Origin: Marinomonas lutimaris
GTDB lineage: Bacteria > Pseudomonadota > Gammaproteobacteria > Pseudomonadales > Marinomonadaceae
Direction of reading: 5' to 3'
Assembly (NCBI RefSeq): GCF_019426345.1
Contig: NZ_JAHLLW010000001.1
Location: 434,001-498,000 of the forward strand
DNA: 64,000 nt
Below, one piece after another: positions 44,274-54,096 of this stretch. A model generated the notes under the pieces. The model did not search any database. It saw nothing but the letters and a program-made list of their open reading frames with translations, and had not been told where the DNA came from. Each line of letters starts with the position of its first letter. Positions within the stretch are counted from its first letter, which is position 1. The position numbers were made by a program, and so were the translations under genes.

Positions 44274-46199
44274 CTAAGCCTTTGTTAACCAAAGAATATC
44301 TAACGGTTCGATAAGGCTTAATGATGGCAAATCAATTAACTCTTTATCTAGCAAGTTGATTGCTGTGTCTTGGCCGATTAGTTCGCTTAGTGATTGACCA
44401 AGCGGCAGATGTTGAAGTGCTATTAGGTGTTCGCTCATGTTGGCGATGACTAATAGTGTTTTGTCGTCCATTTGTCGTCTAAAGGCGAATAAGTGTTCGC
44501 TGCCTAGTGAAACTAGTTTAAATTCCTGTGCAGCGAAAAGTGGATTAGCTTTGCGGATTTGGATCATCTCTCGAACGATCTGAGCGATTTTGCCTTGTGG
44601 TGTGCTCTTATCTTCCGCCAGCGCGAAATCGGCTTTGGTGAGCTTCTTACGATGCACCCAACGGCTATCATCCACCTTAGTCTGATCATTTAAGTAGTCG
44701 TTGCTGTTGAGTACACCAAGGTCGTCGCCTTGATACAATAATGGAATGCCAGGCATGGCGAAGTTGATGCCGTTAAGGACTCGGATACGCTTAATGGCGT
44801 GATCAAGCAACAGCGGATCGTCTGCAGCGATGGCGTTTTCTACACCTGCCAGAGACGCTAAGGTACCGCACACTCGGCAATCGCCATTTACTGGGTTTTC
44901 TTGAAAGGGGACGCCCGCGGCAAAAGAACCTTCGAATTGACCCGTATAGAATTGATTCAAGAAGCGACGATGGCCGATACCATCAATGCCAAGACGATCA
45001 GAAATGGCGTCATCCCATAACCAGCCAATATCGTCATGACAGCGGATATAGTTGATCCAAGTGGTATGCTCTGGAATGGTGAAACTGCGTTCAAGGGATT
45101 GGTATAACAAGCTGGTTTGGCGTGTCGCTAAACTTTCCCATAACAAGGCCATCATTAGTGGGTTGTAAGACAGGGTGCACTCATCGGCGCCAATGTATTT
45201 ATTGACTTCATCAGGGTGAACTATGGCTTCAGATTTAAACACCACTTGCGGTGCGGCAATGTCCAAGCAGGCTTTGAAAGCTTTGATCAGATTATGAGCC
45301 TTAGGTAAGTTTTCACACACTGTGCCTTTCTCTTTCCAGACAAAGGCTAAGGCATCGAGTCGTAAAACATCACAGCCGTTTAAAATTAGATGTAACATTT
45401 CTTCGACTACAGCGACAAAAACTGCCGGATTGGAATAGTTTAAATCCCATTGAAATGAATTAAAGGTCGTCCATACATGACTGTCTAATTCAGGCAAATA
45501 GGTGAAACTGCCTCGACGGATCTGCGGAAAAATTTCACGCACTGTCTTATTGTATTCTGTGGCCTCTTGTTCGCCCATGAAATAATAGTAGCCTTGGAAT
45601 TCTTGATCGCCAGATTTTGCTGCTTCGGCCCAGCGATGTTCGTCTGATGTGTGATTAAAGACAAAATCTAACACCATGCGGATGCCTTTTTTATGTAGCG
45701 CGGAAGCAAGGTCTTTTAGGTCTTTGTTGGTGCCCAAATTCGGTGACACGGTTCGGTAATCTGAAATCGCATAACCGCCATCACTGTTGCCTTCTGGCGC
45801 TAAGTAAAGCGGCATTAGATGAACATAGTTAATCCCTAAGGATTCAAAATACGGAATTTTGTCGATAAGAGAACTTAGATCGTCCGCCAGCAAATCCACA
45901 TAGATAGCAATGCCGACATTTTGATTGGATTCGAACCAGAACTCTGATTTGTCTTTGATTTGGGCTGGGCGTTTTTTCTTATGAAAATCGATAAAGGATT
46001 GCAGTAATACCTTTAGATGATAATGCAGATCAAAGCACTGTCCATAAAGCGGAAAAAGCTGCTCGAAAAGTGGCGCAAAGCCGCTCTCTAAGCGCTTAAC
46101 GAAGATGGCCTTTTGTTGGGAGGTTAGATGGCTAAAATCTAATTCGGCTAACAAACGTTGTTGTGTTTTTTGTGCTTCAAAAGCGAAATTCATGACCAT
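44274..46199 (-). CDS. Amylosucrase-like GH13 glucosyltransferase
   Basis: A 641-residue enzyme of the GH13_4 group. Amylosucrase uses sucrose to build alpha-glucan and free fructose; close relatives hydrolyse sucrose. The catalytic nucleophile is Asp in CDVLRLDALAFVWK, the acid Glu in FKSEAIVHPDEV and the third Asp in YIRCHDDIGW; the arginine in DDSRWVHR that recognises fructose is present. The helical N-terminal domain (about 1-90) typical of amylosucrase is also present. AAGG lies seven bases before the ATG. No transporter or fructokinase is next to it. A hydrolase function cannot be ruled out. Confidence 0.88.
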   Translation of the reverse strand: MVMNFAFEAQKTQQRLLAELDFSHLTSQQKAIFVKRLESGFAPLFEQLFPLYGQCFDLHYHLKVLLQSFIDFHKKKRPAQIKDKSEFWFESNQNVGIAIYVDLLADDLSSLIDKIPYFESLGINYVHLMPLYLAPEGNSDGGYAISDYRTVSPNLGTNKDLKDLASALHKKGIRMVLDFVFNHTSDEHRWAEAAKSGDQEFQGYYYFMGEQEATEYNKTVREIFPQIRRGSFTYLPELDSHVWTTFNSFQWDLNYSNPAVFVAVVEEMLHLILNGCDVLRLDALAFVWKEKGTVCENLPKAHNLIKAFKACLDIAAPQVVFKSEAIVHPDEVNKYIGADECTLSYNPLMMALLWESLATRQTSLLYQSLERSFTIPEHTTWINYIRCHDDIGWLWDDAISDRLGIDGIGHRRFLNQFYTGQFEGSFAAGVPFQENPVNGDCRVCGTLASLAGVENAIAADDPLLLDHAIKRIRVLNGINFAMPGIPLLYQGDDLGVLNSNDYLNDQTKVDDSRWVHRKKLTKADFALAEDKSTPQGKIAQIVREMIQIRKANPLFAAQEFKLVSLGSEHLFAFRRQMDDKTLLVIANMSEHLIALQHLPLGQSLSELIGQDTAINLLDKELIDLPSLSLIEPLDILWLTKA

Positions 46200-46432
46200 G
46201 TTTTTGCCTTGTAAGACGTGCTCGTGAAAAACGACGAGTTTGAATGATTGTTACCTAGTCTGGAACTTTAGGTTAAAAGTTTGGTTGGAGAGTTCGCTTT
46301 AACAACAAGATCTGCGCACTTCGTTTTCCATGGGGAAAACGTAGCCTAAGGGGTATGGCGGGTCAATATGGTGACTTTCTAAATACTGACTTAATTTCCG
46401 AGAAGCTGGCTTCTCGGAAATTCATGGGGAGG
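46200..46432. other. Intergenic region with a hairpin
   Basis: Gene-free. It contains a 14-bp perfect hairpin (46393-46406 with 46409-46422) with almost no loop and no clear T-run on either side, just after the end of the DUF3750 gene. It could be a weak terminator for that gene or an mRNA 3'-end protecting structure. Confidence 0.6.
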
Positions 46433-46975
46433 TTAGTTGTCGTTGTCGGCATAGCCACTACCGATGGCATTAAAAGGCATATCAAGATTCAGCTCTGGTA
46501 CTTGTAAGCCAATCCAAGTAGGAAAGGTGTTGCTGTTTGGTCCTGGAAATACCGTATATTCGTTTGCCCAAGGATAACGCTTTACCGCTTCGTCTATTTT
46601 CGGGATCAACGCTTCGGCTTTTGGGCCAATAATAGACAGTACTTTTTCTGGTTTCGCCCCGAACCAATACCGATCCGGTGTGGTGGTCTTATATTCAGAT
46701 AGCGCTGGCAAGCCTCTATTTACTCGCCAACCTACGACTTCATGAACCGTGTATTCAGAAGCATTCTTCTCTTTGGTCGCAACCCAGGTATGAACAGCAA
46801 ACCAACCTCGCCAACTGTAAGCGTCGGCGGCATAAAATTCGATGACGGCGTTTTTTTCTGTCTCGGGTGATGGGGCAATGCCTGCGGGCTCTCGGCTTGC
46901 AGTGCGCCAATTGTCATTAGAAGAGCAAGCGCTTAAAAATAGGGTGATTAGTAGGAGTCCTAGATATTTTGTCAT
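46433..46975 (-). CDS. DUF3750 family lipoprotein
   Basis: A 180-residue lipoprotein with a signal ending in LFLSAC near residue 15. The rest (FYAADAYSWRGWFAVHTWVATKEKN, VVGWRVNRGLPALSEY, PNSNTFPTWI) matches the DUF3750 family, whose function is unknown. The F-A-V-H-T-W and N-T-F segments suggest a conserved catalytic-like core. Start ATG 46975 has AAGGA seven bases upstream. Confidence 0.85.
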   Translation of the reverse strand: MTKYLGLLLITLFLSACSSNDNWRTASREPAGIAPSPETEKNAVIEFYAADAYSWRGWFAVHTWVATKEKNASEYTVHEVVGWRVNRGLPALSEYKTTTPDRYWFGAKPEKVLSIIGPKAEALIPKIDEAVKRYPWANEYTVFPGPNSNTFPTWIGLQVPELNLDMPFNAIGSGYADNDN

Positions 46976-47093
46976 GCTTTGTCCTTTGGTTTTTAATGTA
47001 ATTAGCATACGAACATTGCAGTGAATAGGGAGTAATATTTTTGATACAATGTGACGATTCCCTATTTCTTACCAAATTCAAAAAGTTAGACAT

Positions 47094-47119
47094 AAAAAAA
47101 CGCCAGCAAGCTGGCGTTT
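47094..47119 (-). terminator. Terminator of the nitroreductase gene
   Basis: A nine-base stem (AAACGCCAG at 47098-47106 with 47111-47119) with a four-base loop; on the minus strand it is followed by seven T (47094-47100). Confidence 0.9.
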
Positions 47120-47147
47120 AGGTCTGTTGTCTTTACGAGACAGCAGG

Positions 47148-47786
47148 TTAGTTCATTTCAATGACGAAATCTTCTTTTGCGCGACGTACTTTTTTCAGGT
47201 CTTTCAACCAGTCGCCTTCTTCTGCACGGTAACCTAAAGGAAGCAGAATCACAGAGCGAAGTCCGCGTTCAGTTAAGCCTAGAATTTCGTCTACTTTCAC
47301 TGGGTCAAAGCCTTCCATTGGTGTGCTGTCTACGCCTTCTTCGGCAGCTGCGATCAATGCTGTGCCAAGACCAATATAAGCCTGACGTGCAGCGTGCTGG
47401 TAATTGACTTCAGCATCGCGTGGAGGATAAGTGGCTAGGATCATTTGGCGGTAGTTTTCCCAACCTTCGTTTTTAAACCCTCGTTCGTCATTCACTAGGT
47501 CGAACATATTGTTAATGCGTTCTTCTGTGTAGTTGTCCCATGCAGCGAAAACTAAAAGGTGAGAAGCGTCGGTGATTTGAGCTTGATTCCAAGCGTGAGG
47601 CACGATGGCTTCACGTAAAGCTTGGTTTTTTACTACGATGACTTCGTATGGTTGAAGACCACTTGAGGTTGCTGTAAGACGGATTGCTTCAAGAATACGG
47701 TCGACTTTTTCTTGTGCAACAGCCTTGTTTGAATCCATTTTTTTTACGGCATAGCGCCAGTTCAATTTTTCTAACAAATTCGACAT
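47148..47786 (-). CDS. NAD(P)H-dependent nitroreductase (NfsB family)
   Basis: A 212-residue flavoprotein of the oxygen-insensitive nitroreductase family. The N-terminal RYAVKKMDSNK and SSGLQPYEVIVV bind FMN, and LPLGYRAEEGDWLKDLKKVRR closes the protein. It probably reduces nitroaromatics or quinones. It is a single gene with its own terminator. Confidence 0.9.
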   Translation of the reverse strand: MSNLLEKLNWRYAVKKMDSNKAVAQEKVDRILEAIRLTATSSGLQPYEVIVVKNQALREAIVPHAWNQAQITDASHLLVFAAWDNYTEERINNMFDLVNDERGFKNEGWENYRQMILATYPPRDAEVNYQHAARQAYIGLGTALIAAAEEGVDSTPMEGFDPVKVDEILGLTERGLRSVILLPLGYRAEEGDWLKDLKKVRRAKEDFVIEMN

Positions 47787-48004
47787 TTGAATTCCTTTAT
47801 AAGGTTTATGTATGTGGACAATATGGATCTAATGTGAGTTGAATTCAAGCGAGCTTTAAGTAGAAAACAAGGATGTTGTACGAAACTTGAATGATCGGTT
47901 AAATGTCGAAATTTGTTGATATCTTGCAATAATTTCTTTAATAATGCCCTAAAATGGTTCATTTTTTTGGCGAGATGCAGTAAGGTGCGATTCCGAAAAC
48001 TTCA

Positions 48005-49240
48005 ATGGACCCCTTTCTAATGACGTTAGATCATAAACCATCATTACTACAGCGCTATTTGCGTGGTAGCTTGGTACTACAAATTGCCATCGGGATTATC
48101 TGTGGTATCGCGTTGGCTTACATGTCACCAAGCACAGCTTTATCAGCAAGTTTGCTCGGTGGATTTTTTGTTAAAGCGCTAAAAGCGATTGCTCCGATTT
48201 TGGTGTTTTTATTGGTAATGGCATCGATTGCTAACCATAAGCAGGCTCAACAAAGTCACATTCGTCCGGTACTTATCCTGTATTTGTTTGGTACGTTTGT
48301 TGCGGCACTAACTGCTGTGGTGTTTAGTTTTGTGTTTCCGACACAACTGCATTTAGTCGCGCCAGACTTAAGCCAAAGCGCACCTCAGGGTGTGGGCGAA
48401 GTATTGCGTACACTTGTGTTTAAAATGGTTGATAACCCAGTAAATGCACTTGTGCAGGGGAATTATGTTGGCATTTTAACTTGGGCGATTGGTTTTGGTT
48501 TAGGTTTACGTCATTCCTCTGAAGCAACGAAAGCATTGCTGCAGCATTTGGCGACTAGTGTGACAAGCATAGTGTCGGTGATTATTCGTTTAGCGCCGTT
48601 TGGTATTTTTGGTCTGGTTGCCAGCACTATCGCGGAAACGGGTTTTGATGCCTTATTTGGCTATTCACATCTGTTAGCTGTGCTAATTGGTGCCATGTTG
48701 TTTATCGCATTTGTTACTAATCCATTATTAGTATTCTGGAAGATTCGTCGTAACCCGTATCCTTTGGTCTTTAAATGTCTAAAAGAAAGTGGTGTTACGG
48801 CATTTTTCACGCGTAGCTCTGCGGCCAATATTCCGGTTAACTTAGATCTTTGTAAGCGCCTAGACTTAGATGAAGATACCTATTCTGTGTCGATTCCGCT
48901 GGGTGCTACGATCAACATGGCTGGTGCGGCGATAACCATCACGGTTTTAACCTTGGCGGCTGTACATACATTAGGTATTTCATTAGATTTTGGTACAGCG
49001 TTATTGCTTAGCATAATTGCTGCTGTGTCGGCGTGCGGCGCATCTGGAGTGGCTGGTGGTTCTTTGCTGCTGATCCCGTTGGCGTGTAGCTTGTTTAATA
49101 TTCCGAATGAGATTGCTATGCAAGTTGTGGCGGTTGGTTTCATCATTGGTGTGTTGCAGGATTCTGCTGAGACTGCCTTGAATAGCTCAACTGATGTTTT
49201 ATTTACGGCAGCGGCTTGTCTTTCGAATGATAAGAACTAG
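48005..49240 (+). CDS. sstT: Serine/threonine sodium symporter SstT
   Basis: A 411-residue inner-membrane carrier of the dicarboxylate/amino acid:cation symporter family. The substrate site motif [20 protein letters not shown] and [15 protein letters not shown] are those of SstT, which imports serine and threonine with sodium. The start could be five codons later (ATG 48020); no strong ribosome binding site decides. It ends at a bidirectional hairpin. Confidence 0.94.
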   Translation: MDPFLMTLDHKPSLLQRYLRGSLVLQIAIGIICGIALAYMSPSTALSASLLGGFFVKALKAIAPILVFLLVMASIANHKQAQQSHIRPVLILYLFGTFVAALTAVVFSFVFPTQLHLVAPDLSQSAPQGVGEVLRTLVFKMVDNPVNALVQGNYVGILTWAIGFGLGLRHSSEATKALLQHLATSVTSIVSVIIRLAPFGIFGLVASTIAETGFDALFGYSHLLAVLIGAMLFIAFVTNPLLVFWKIRRNPYPLVFKCLKESGVTAFFTRSSAANIPVNLDLCKRLDLDEDTYSVSIPLGATINMAGAAITITVLTLAAVHTLGISLDFGTALLLSIIAAVSACGASGVAGGSLLLIPLACSLFNIPNEIAMQVVAVGFIIGVLQDSAETALNSSTDVLFTAAACLSNDKN

Positions 49241-49264
49241 TTAGTTCAATATCAGCTGTAGAGC

Positions 49265-49298
49265 AAAAAGAAGGGGAAGCGATTTGCTTCCCCTTCTT
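49265..49298. terminator. Bidirectional terminator between sstT and the chemoreceptor
   Basis: A 13-bp perfect stem (49268-49280 with 49286-49298), five-base loop. The T-run is best on the minus strand (AAAAA at 49265-49269), so it serves mainly the chemoreceptor gene. Confidence 0.85.
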
Positions 49299-49317
49299 GC
49301 TTCTATGGTTTTCTAGT

Positions 49318-50967
49318 TTAAAGCTTAAACTGGGTAACCAATTTATCAAGTTGAACAGATAGTTTCTGTAAGTTCGTGCTTGAAGCGGTTAGCTCGTCTG
49401 CGATCTCAGAAGTTTCTGTTGTTAGCTGATTAATCTCTTCAACGTTTTTGCTCATGTCATTTACCACAAGCGCTTGTTCTTCTGTTGCAGTTGCAACTTG
49501 AATGTTCATATCGCTAATCTGACCAATGTGCGCGGTGATTTGTTCAAGCGAGCTGTTTGCTTCATTGGCTTGACCCATAACCGTGGTGCTTTGATCCTGC
49601 CCTGATTGAATCGTTGCGACTGTTTTTGCTGATTGCTCTTGCAGCTTGTCGATCATTTTTTGAATTTCATCGGTGGAAGCGGCAGAACGACTTGCAAGGT
49701 TGCGAACTTCATCGGCAACGACGGCAAACCCTCGACCCTGTTCACCAGCTCGAGCGGCTTCAATGGCAGCGTTTAAAGCCAATAGGTTTGTTTGTTCAGA
49801 GATGCTACGAATCGTGTCTAGGATGCTACCGATTGAATCTGTTTGCGTTGCTAATGACCCAATATCTGAACTGATATGCTGTATTTCTGTAGACAACGCC
49901 GTCACGCCTTGGCGTGCCCGTGCTACTAAATCAGCTCCTTGATGTGCTTGTGTATCTGCTTCTTGGGCAGCTCTAGCAGCCTGAGAAGCGTTTTCAGCAA
50001 TGTTTTCAACCGTAGCGCCCATTTCATGAATGGCCGTGGCAATCTGAGTAGTACGGTCTCGTTCATTTAAACAGTTGGTGTGTGTTGCCTTGGCTTTTGC
50101 TGCGACATCGTTTGCTGTGTGAGCAAGTTGACGAGAGTTCTCTGCAACGTTTTCAATAGCGGTACGGACTTTTGTAATAAACTGGTTGAAGTGCTGAGCA
50201 ATGTCGCTGAGCTCATCTTTACCATCTAGTGTCATCACAGTACCAAGGTCAAGTTTGTCACTGGCACTTGATATGTGTTGCTGAAGATAAGAAACACGGC
50301 TATTAAGACGACGTAACATTAACCAAGCTAACAAAATAGACGCCGACAATGCGATGATGATTAAAGCAATCATGTTGTTGCGACTATTTTCATAATTGAC
50401 TTGGCTTTGAGCGTAGCCTTGTTGGCCTTGTTCAAGCAGTTCATCAAGTATTTTATTGACAGCTTTACGCATGACACCATAACTGTCTGCGTATTTGCTT
50501 TTGTATATTTCTTGGGCTGTGGTCAGGTCGTTGTTTTCAATGGCTGTTAACATAGGTGCCAGTTCATCGCTTTTTACTTTAGCGAATATATCAATGATCT
50601 TTTGGACTTCAGCACGCATTTTAGGGTTTACTTGAGAGTCTAGGGCTTGTTTAAGCGCCATGTCCATCTCAGGAATATCCTCTGCACGAGTTTCTTTTAC
50701 ACGAGTCAATGCACCTCGTTTATCCTGCATAGCTGGAATTTCTTGCAGCAATATAATATCGATACCAACACGCATACGTGGAATGCGAGATGCGACTTCC
50801 GCAAGAGATCGCATTGGAGCACTGGTATTTTGAGCTAGCTGTTTTGTTTGCTCTTGCACGCTAGAAAGGCCTTTAAGGCCAGCCCAACTGACAAGTAAGA
50901 GGACAAGACAGGGTAGTGCGATCACAGATATAAACTGTGTTTTTAGGGACATTTTGTTAAATATCAC
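49318..50967 (-). CDS. Methyl-accepting chemotaxis protein
   Basis: A 549-residue chemoreceptor. Membrane helices lie at about 10-30 and 190-212, framing a periplasmic four-helix-bundle sensor of about 160 residues; HAMP follows ([12 protein letters not shown]), then a coiled-coil signalling domain with the hairpin tip [41 protein letters not shown]. The ligand is unknown. Start GTG 50967 has AGCAGG upstream; ATG 50952 is an alternative. Confidence 0.95.
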   Translation of the reverse strand: MIFNKMSLKTQFISVIALPCLVLLLVSWAGLKGLSSVQEQTKQLAQNTSAPMRSLAEVASRIPRMRVGIDIILLQEIPAMQDKRGALTRVKETRAEDIPEMDMALKQALDSQVNPKMRAEVQKIIDIFAKVKSDELAPMLTAIENNDLTTAQEIYKSKYADSYGVMRKAVNKILDELLEQGQQGYAQSQVNYENSRNNMIALIIIALSASILLAWLMLRRLNSRVSYLQQHISSASDKLDLGTVMTLDGKDELSDIAQHFNQFITKVRTAIENVAENSRQLAHTANDVAAKAKATHTNCLNERDRTTQIATAIHEMGATVENIAENASQAARAAQEADTQAHQGADLVARARQGVTALSTEIQHISSDIGSLATQTDSIGSILDTIRSISEQTNLLALNAAIEAARAGEQGRGFAVVADEVRNLASRSAASTDEIQKMIDKLQEQSAKTVATIQSGQDQSTTVMGQANEANSSLEQITAHIGQISDMNIQVATATEEQALVVNDMSKNVEEINQLTTETSEIADELTASSTNLQKLSVQLDKLVTQFKL

Positions 50968-51190
50968 GATGTATTACCTGCTGATTATTTTTGGATGGAG
51001 GAACTACTGTGAAACTTTTAATCCCTTATCGTTTTACAGAATAGGAGGTGCATGGTTAATTGTACAAGAAAGTTATATCAATATAGTTTTTTTTTGTACG
51101 CTGTTACTAATATCGTCTGATATTAAATCCAATAGATGACATTTTTAAATGATAGAAGAATATTTTATTGAATAATCGAAGGAGTTTTCA

Positions 51191-52423
51191 TTGAGCAGTA
51201 CATTTCGATCTCTATCCAATCCAAATTATCGGCTTTGGTTTGGAGGCGCGGCGATTTCGAATATTGGCGCTTGGTTGCAACGTACTGCTCAGGATTGGAT
51301 AGTCATTGCTGAGCTATCGGATAAAAATGCTTCGGCGGTTGGTTTGGTTGTTTTCTTGCAATTTGCCCCACAAATTTTACTTTTGCCGCTTACTGGTTGG
51401 ACGGCAGACCGTATGGATCGACGTAAGTTGTTGTTTATTACTCAATCCTTAATGGCACTACTGGCCTTAGTGCTGGGGGTGTTGGTTTTGAGTGGGCAGG
51501 TGGTGTTGTGGCAAGTTTGTGTTTGTGCCTTTGCTTTGGGTTGTGTTGCTGCGTTTGATGCGCCTGCCCGTCATGCCTTTGTGTCTGATATTGTCAGTGA
51601 AAAAGAATTATCAAACGCGGTAGGGTTAAACTCGGTGGCGTTTAACTCGGCTCGTTTGGTTGGGCCTGCGATTGCTGGGATCTTGATCGCGTTGATTGGT
51701 AGCGGTTGGGTATTTATGATCAATGTGTTGTCTTTTATTCCTTTATTAATTGCCCTGCATAAATTTAAAACACGCCTGCCAGCAGTTGTTGCTGATAACA
51801 GCAAAGCAACACCTGATATGGCGAAATTTTTTGATGGTTTTCGCTATATTTGGCAGCATCGGGAAATGGCTGTCATCTTGGTGATGTCTTTCTTGATTTG
51901 TAGTCTAGGGATGAATTTTTCTGTGTATCTATCGGCGATGACGGTGCATGTTTTTCAAGGACATGCGGATCAATATGGTTTCTTGATTTCCATGATGGCA
52001 ATTGGCTCTATCTCTGGTGCAATGGTGACGGCAAGTCGTCGCTCATCACCGTCATTCCGCTTTATGATTTATGTTGCTGCAATGTTCGCGGTGAGCTGTT
52101 TTTTGGTTTCTATCAGTACGTCGTTTTGGGCGTTTTCCGTGTTGCTCATCCTTCTTGGCCTGAGCTTGCAGCTGTTTACGACGTCCACAGCGTCTTATAT
52201 GCAGGTAACAACGGAAAAACGTTATCGTGGCCGAGTGATGGCGGTAGTGTTAGCAACGGCATTGGGAAGCACTGCATTAGGCGCGCCTTTGGTCGGCTGG
52301 ATTGCTGATGTCTTTGGTGCCAGATGGGCAATTGGTATGGGCAGCTTTTCAGGTGCTGCGGCTGCTTTGTTGGGCTTTTGGTTTTTGCGTAGGCAAACCC
52401 AATTGAAAAACAACACACTTTAG
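51191..52423 (+). CDS. MFS exporter (EntS-like MFS_3 family)
   Basis: A 410-residue major-facilitator protein with twelve membrane segments. The N-terminal LSNPNYRLWFGGAAISNIGAWLQRTAQDWIV and DRMDRRKLL loop are typical of the EntS-like group, which exports siderophores or drugs. The substrate is unknown; no siderophore genes are near. The start is TTG at 51191, backed by a strong AAGGAG site. Confidence 0.9.
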   Translation: MSSTFRSLSNPNYRLWFGGAAISNIGAWLQRTAQDWIVIAELSDKNASAVGLVVFLQFAPQILLLPLTGWTADRMDRRKLLFITQSLMALLALVLGVLVLSGQVVLWQVCVCAFALGCVAAFDAPARHAFVSDIVSEKELSNAVGLNSVAFNSARLVGPAIAGILIALIGSGWVFMINVLSFIPLLIALHKFKTRLPAVVADNSKATPDMAKFFDGFRYIWQHREMAVILVMSFLICSLGMNFSVYLSAMTVHVFQGHADQYGFLISMMAIGSISGAMVTASRRSSPSFRFMIYVAAMFAVSCFLVSISTSFWAFSVLLILLGLSLQLFTTSTASYMQVTTEKRYRGRVMAVVLATALGSTALGAPLVGWIADVFGARWAIGMGSFSGAAAALLGFWFLRRQTQLKNNTL

Positions 52424-52550
52424 CCCAGTGTTAAGAGTCAAAAATAATTGCAGTCGTCTATATTCAGTTTTTAGTGTATTTTTTATTGAAAGCATCGCAT
52501 GAAGCGGTTCACTCTTTTGCATAACTCTAAAAATATTGATGGAGAAAACT

Positions 52551-53069
52551 ATGTCACAGCATCTTGTATTGAGTTTTATCGGAGACGACCGCCCCGGTCT
52601 TGTTGAACGTTTATCCGATACTATCGCTCGCCACCATGGTAATTGGTTGGAAAGCCGTATGGCACATCTAGCCGATAAATTTGCCGGAATTTTAACGGTG
52701 ACTGTTCCGTTGGAGCACCAAGAAGCACTGGTTAACGCATTACGTAATTTCGAACAACTTGGTCTGCATGTCACGGTTGAACTGGCGAATAAGAAAGCGA
52801 CAGAAGGATCGACCTTGTCGCTGTCCGTTGTAGGCAATGATCGACCTGGCATTGTGAAAGAAGTGTCTCAAGTGCTGCATTCCTTGATGGTTAACGTTAA
52901 AGAACTCACCACCACTTGCGAACCTGCGCCGATGAGTTCCGATATGCTGTTTAAAACCGACATGGTGTTGGCTGTGCCGAAAGATCTACCTTTGTCAGAA
53001 TTGGAAGCTGCACTAGAAAAAATTAGTAGTGATTTAATGGTGGAACTATCCGTTAATCAGTTTGCCTAG
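52551..53069 (+). CDS. gcvR: Glycine cleavage system repressor GcvR-like ACT protein
   Basis: A 172-residue protein of two ACT domains (HLVLSFIGDDRPGLVERLSD and LSLSVVGNDRPGIVKEVSQVL), as in GcvR, which with GcvA controls the glycine cleavage operon in response to glycine. Start ATG 52551 has GGAG six bases upstream; an earlier in-frame ATG lacks it. Its role outside E. coli is not well tested. Confidence 0.82.
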   Translation: MSQHLVLSFIGDDRPGLVERLSDTIARHHGNWLESRMAHLADKFAGILTVTVPLEHQEALVNALRNFEQLGLHVTVELANKKATEGSTLSLSVVGNDRPGIVKEVSQVLHSLMVNVKELTTTCEPAPMSSDMLFKTDMVLAVPKDLPLSELEAALEKISSDLMVELSVNQFA

Positions 53070-53098
53070 TAGCTTAATTTGTATACATTTTCGTTGGT

Positions 53099-53998
53099 CT
53101 AGAGCGGTTTTTCGTTAAACCGCTTGATCATAAAGTCGATTAACAAGCGTAGTCGTAAGGGCATGTTATCACGATCTCGGTAGAGCATTTGGCAGCCGCG
53201 GGGTTGGTTGCTCCACTCAGGTAAAACTTGTCGAAGCTCTCCTGAATCAATCAATGGCTGCGCATGGTAATCGGGCATAAATCCGATGCCTAAACCATCT
53301 TGTATAGCGCGAGTGAGCAAGCTAATGTCGTCTACTTTTAGGCGAATATTATGGTTTGGTTTATGAGTTAGCATCTCTCCAGATATAGTGTGTTGCAGTT
53401 TCCAAGTAGACATTGGTGAGCACAAGACAGTGGGGAAACCGTCCAAATCACAAGGTGTTTTTAGGCTGGATAGGTCTAAATTGATCGAGCCGCATATCAC
53501 AAAGCGAATGTTCGTTAAGTGCCTGCCAATCCAATGATCTGCATTGTGGTCACCAACACGAAACGCAATGTCGATGGCTTCTTCTTCAATGTCGATATTT
53601 TGATTGGAAAGACGCAAATCCAAATGGATGTCAGGGTATTCAATCAAAAAGGCATTAAAATGCTGAGCTAAAACTTGCACGCCAAAATTCACTGGCGCAG
53701 AAATCCGAATAGTACCTTTGGCTTGGGTTTTGTCCTGCAGCAGGCACACTGCCACATCGTCTAACTCCTCAAAAAGAGATGCGCTTCGTTCATAATATCG
53801 CTGTCCTGAATGGGTTAGCTGGACTCTATGGGCGTCACGGTTTAGCAATCTTATCGCCAAGTCTTCTTCTAATTTAGCGACTCGTCGACTCAATGTGGAA
53901 AGAGGAATCTCCAATGCCGCCGAAGCTTTTTTAAAACTACCATGTTGAGCAACCGCGCAAAAACAACGCATATCATCAAGTGAATAGTTAAATTTCAT
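53099..53998 (-). CDS. LysR family regulator
   Basis: A 299-residue LysR-type regulator. The N-terminal helix-turn-helix is MRCFCAVAQHGSFKKASAALEIPLSTLSRRVAKLEEDL; the C-terminal LysR substrate-binding domain starts near residue 90. It is divergent from an EamA exporter gene, which it probably controls. Confidence 0.93.
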   Translation of the reverse strand: MKFNYSLDDMRCFCAVAQHGSFKKASAALEIPLSTLSRRVAKLEEDLAIRLLNRDAHRVQLTHSGQRYYERSASLFEELDDVAVCLLQDKTQAKGTIRISAPVNFGVQVLAQHFNAFLIEYPDIHLDLRLSNQNIDIEEEAIDIAFRVGDHNADHWIGRHLTNIRFVICGSINLDLSSLKTPCDLDGFPTVLCSPMSTWKLQHTISGEMLTHKPNHNIRLKVDDISLLTRAIQDGLGIGFMPDYHAQPLIDSGELRQVLPEWSNQPRGCQMLYRDRDNMPLRLRLLIDFMIKRFNEKPL

Positions 53999-54000
53999 AT

Positions 54001-54019
54001 TTGGGATCTATTATCTCAA
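54001..54019. promoter_or_regulatory. Imperfect inverted repeat, candidate LysR operator
   Basis: TTGGGATCTATTATCTCAA: seven-base arms (54001-54007, 54013-54019) with one G-T mismatch, three bases upstream of the LysR start. It has the T-N11-A feature of LysR sites. Confidence 0.4.
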
Positions 54020-54096
54020 TTTTGTTTATTTATTCCGTATTTAAAATCTATACACTGCGCCTTATATTTTCAAGTTTTCTTTTTGTGGAGAAAGAT

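Noticed and set aside
46393..46422. Perfect hairpin as a strong rho-independent terminator
   Set aside because: The arms almost touch and neither strand has a clear T-run; noted only as a possible weak terminator.
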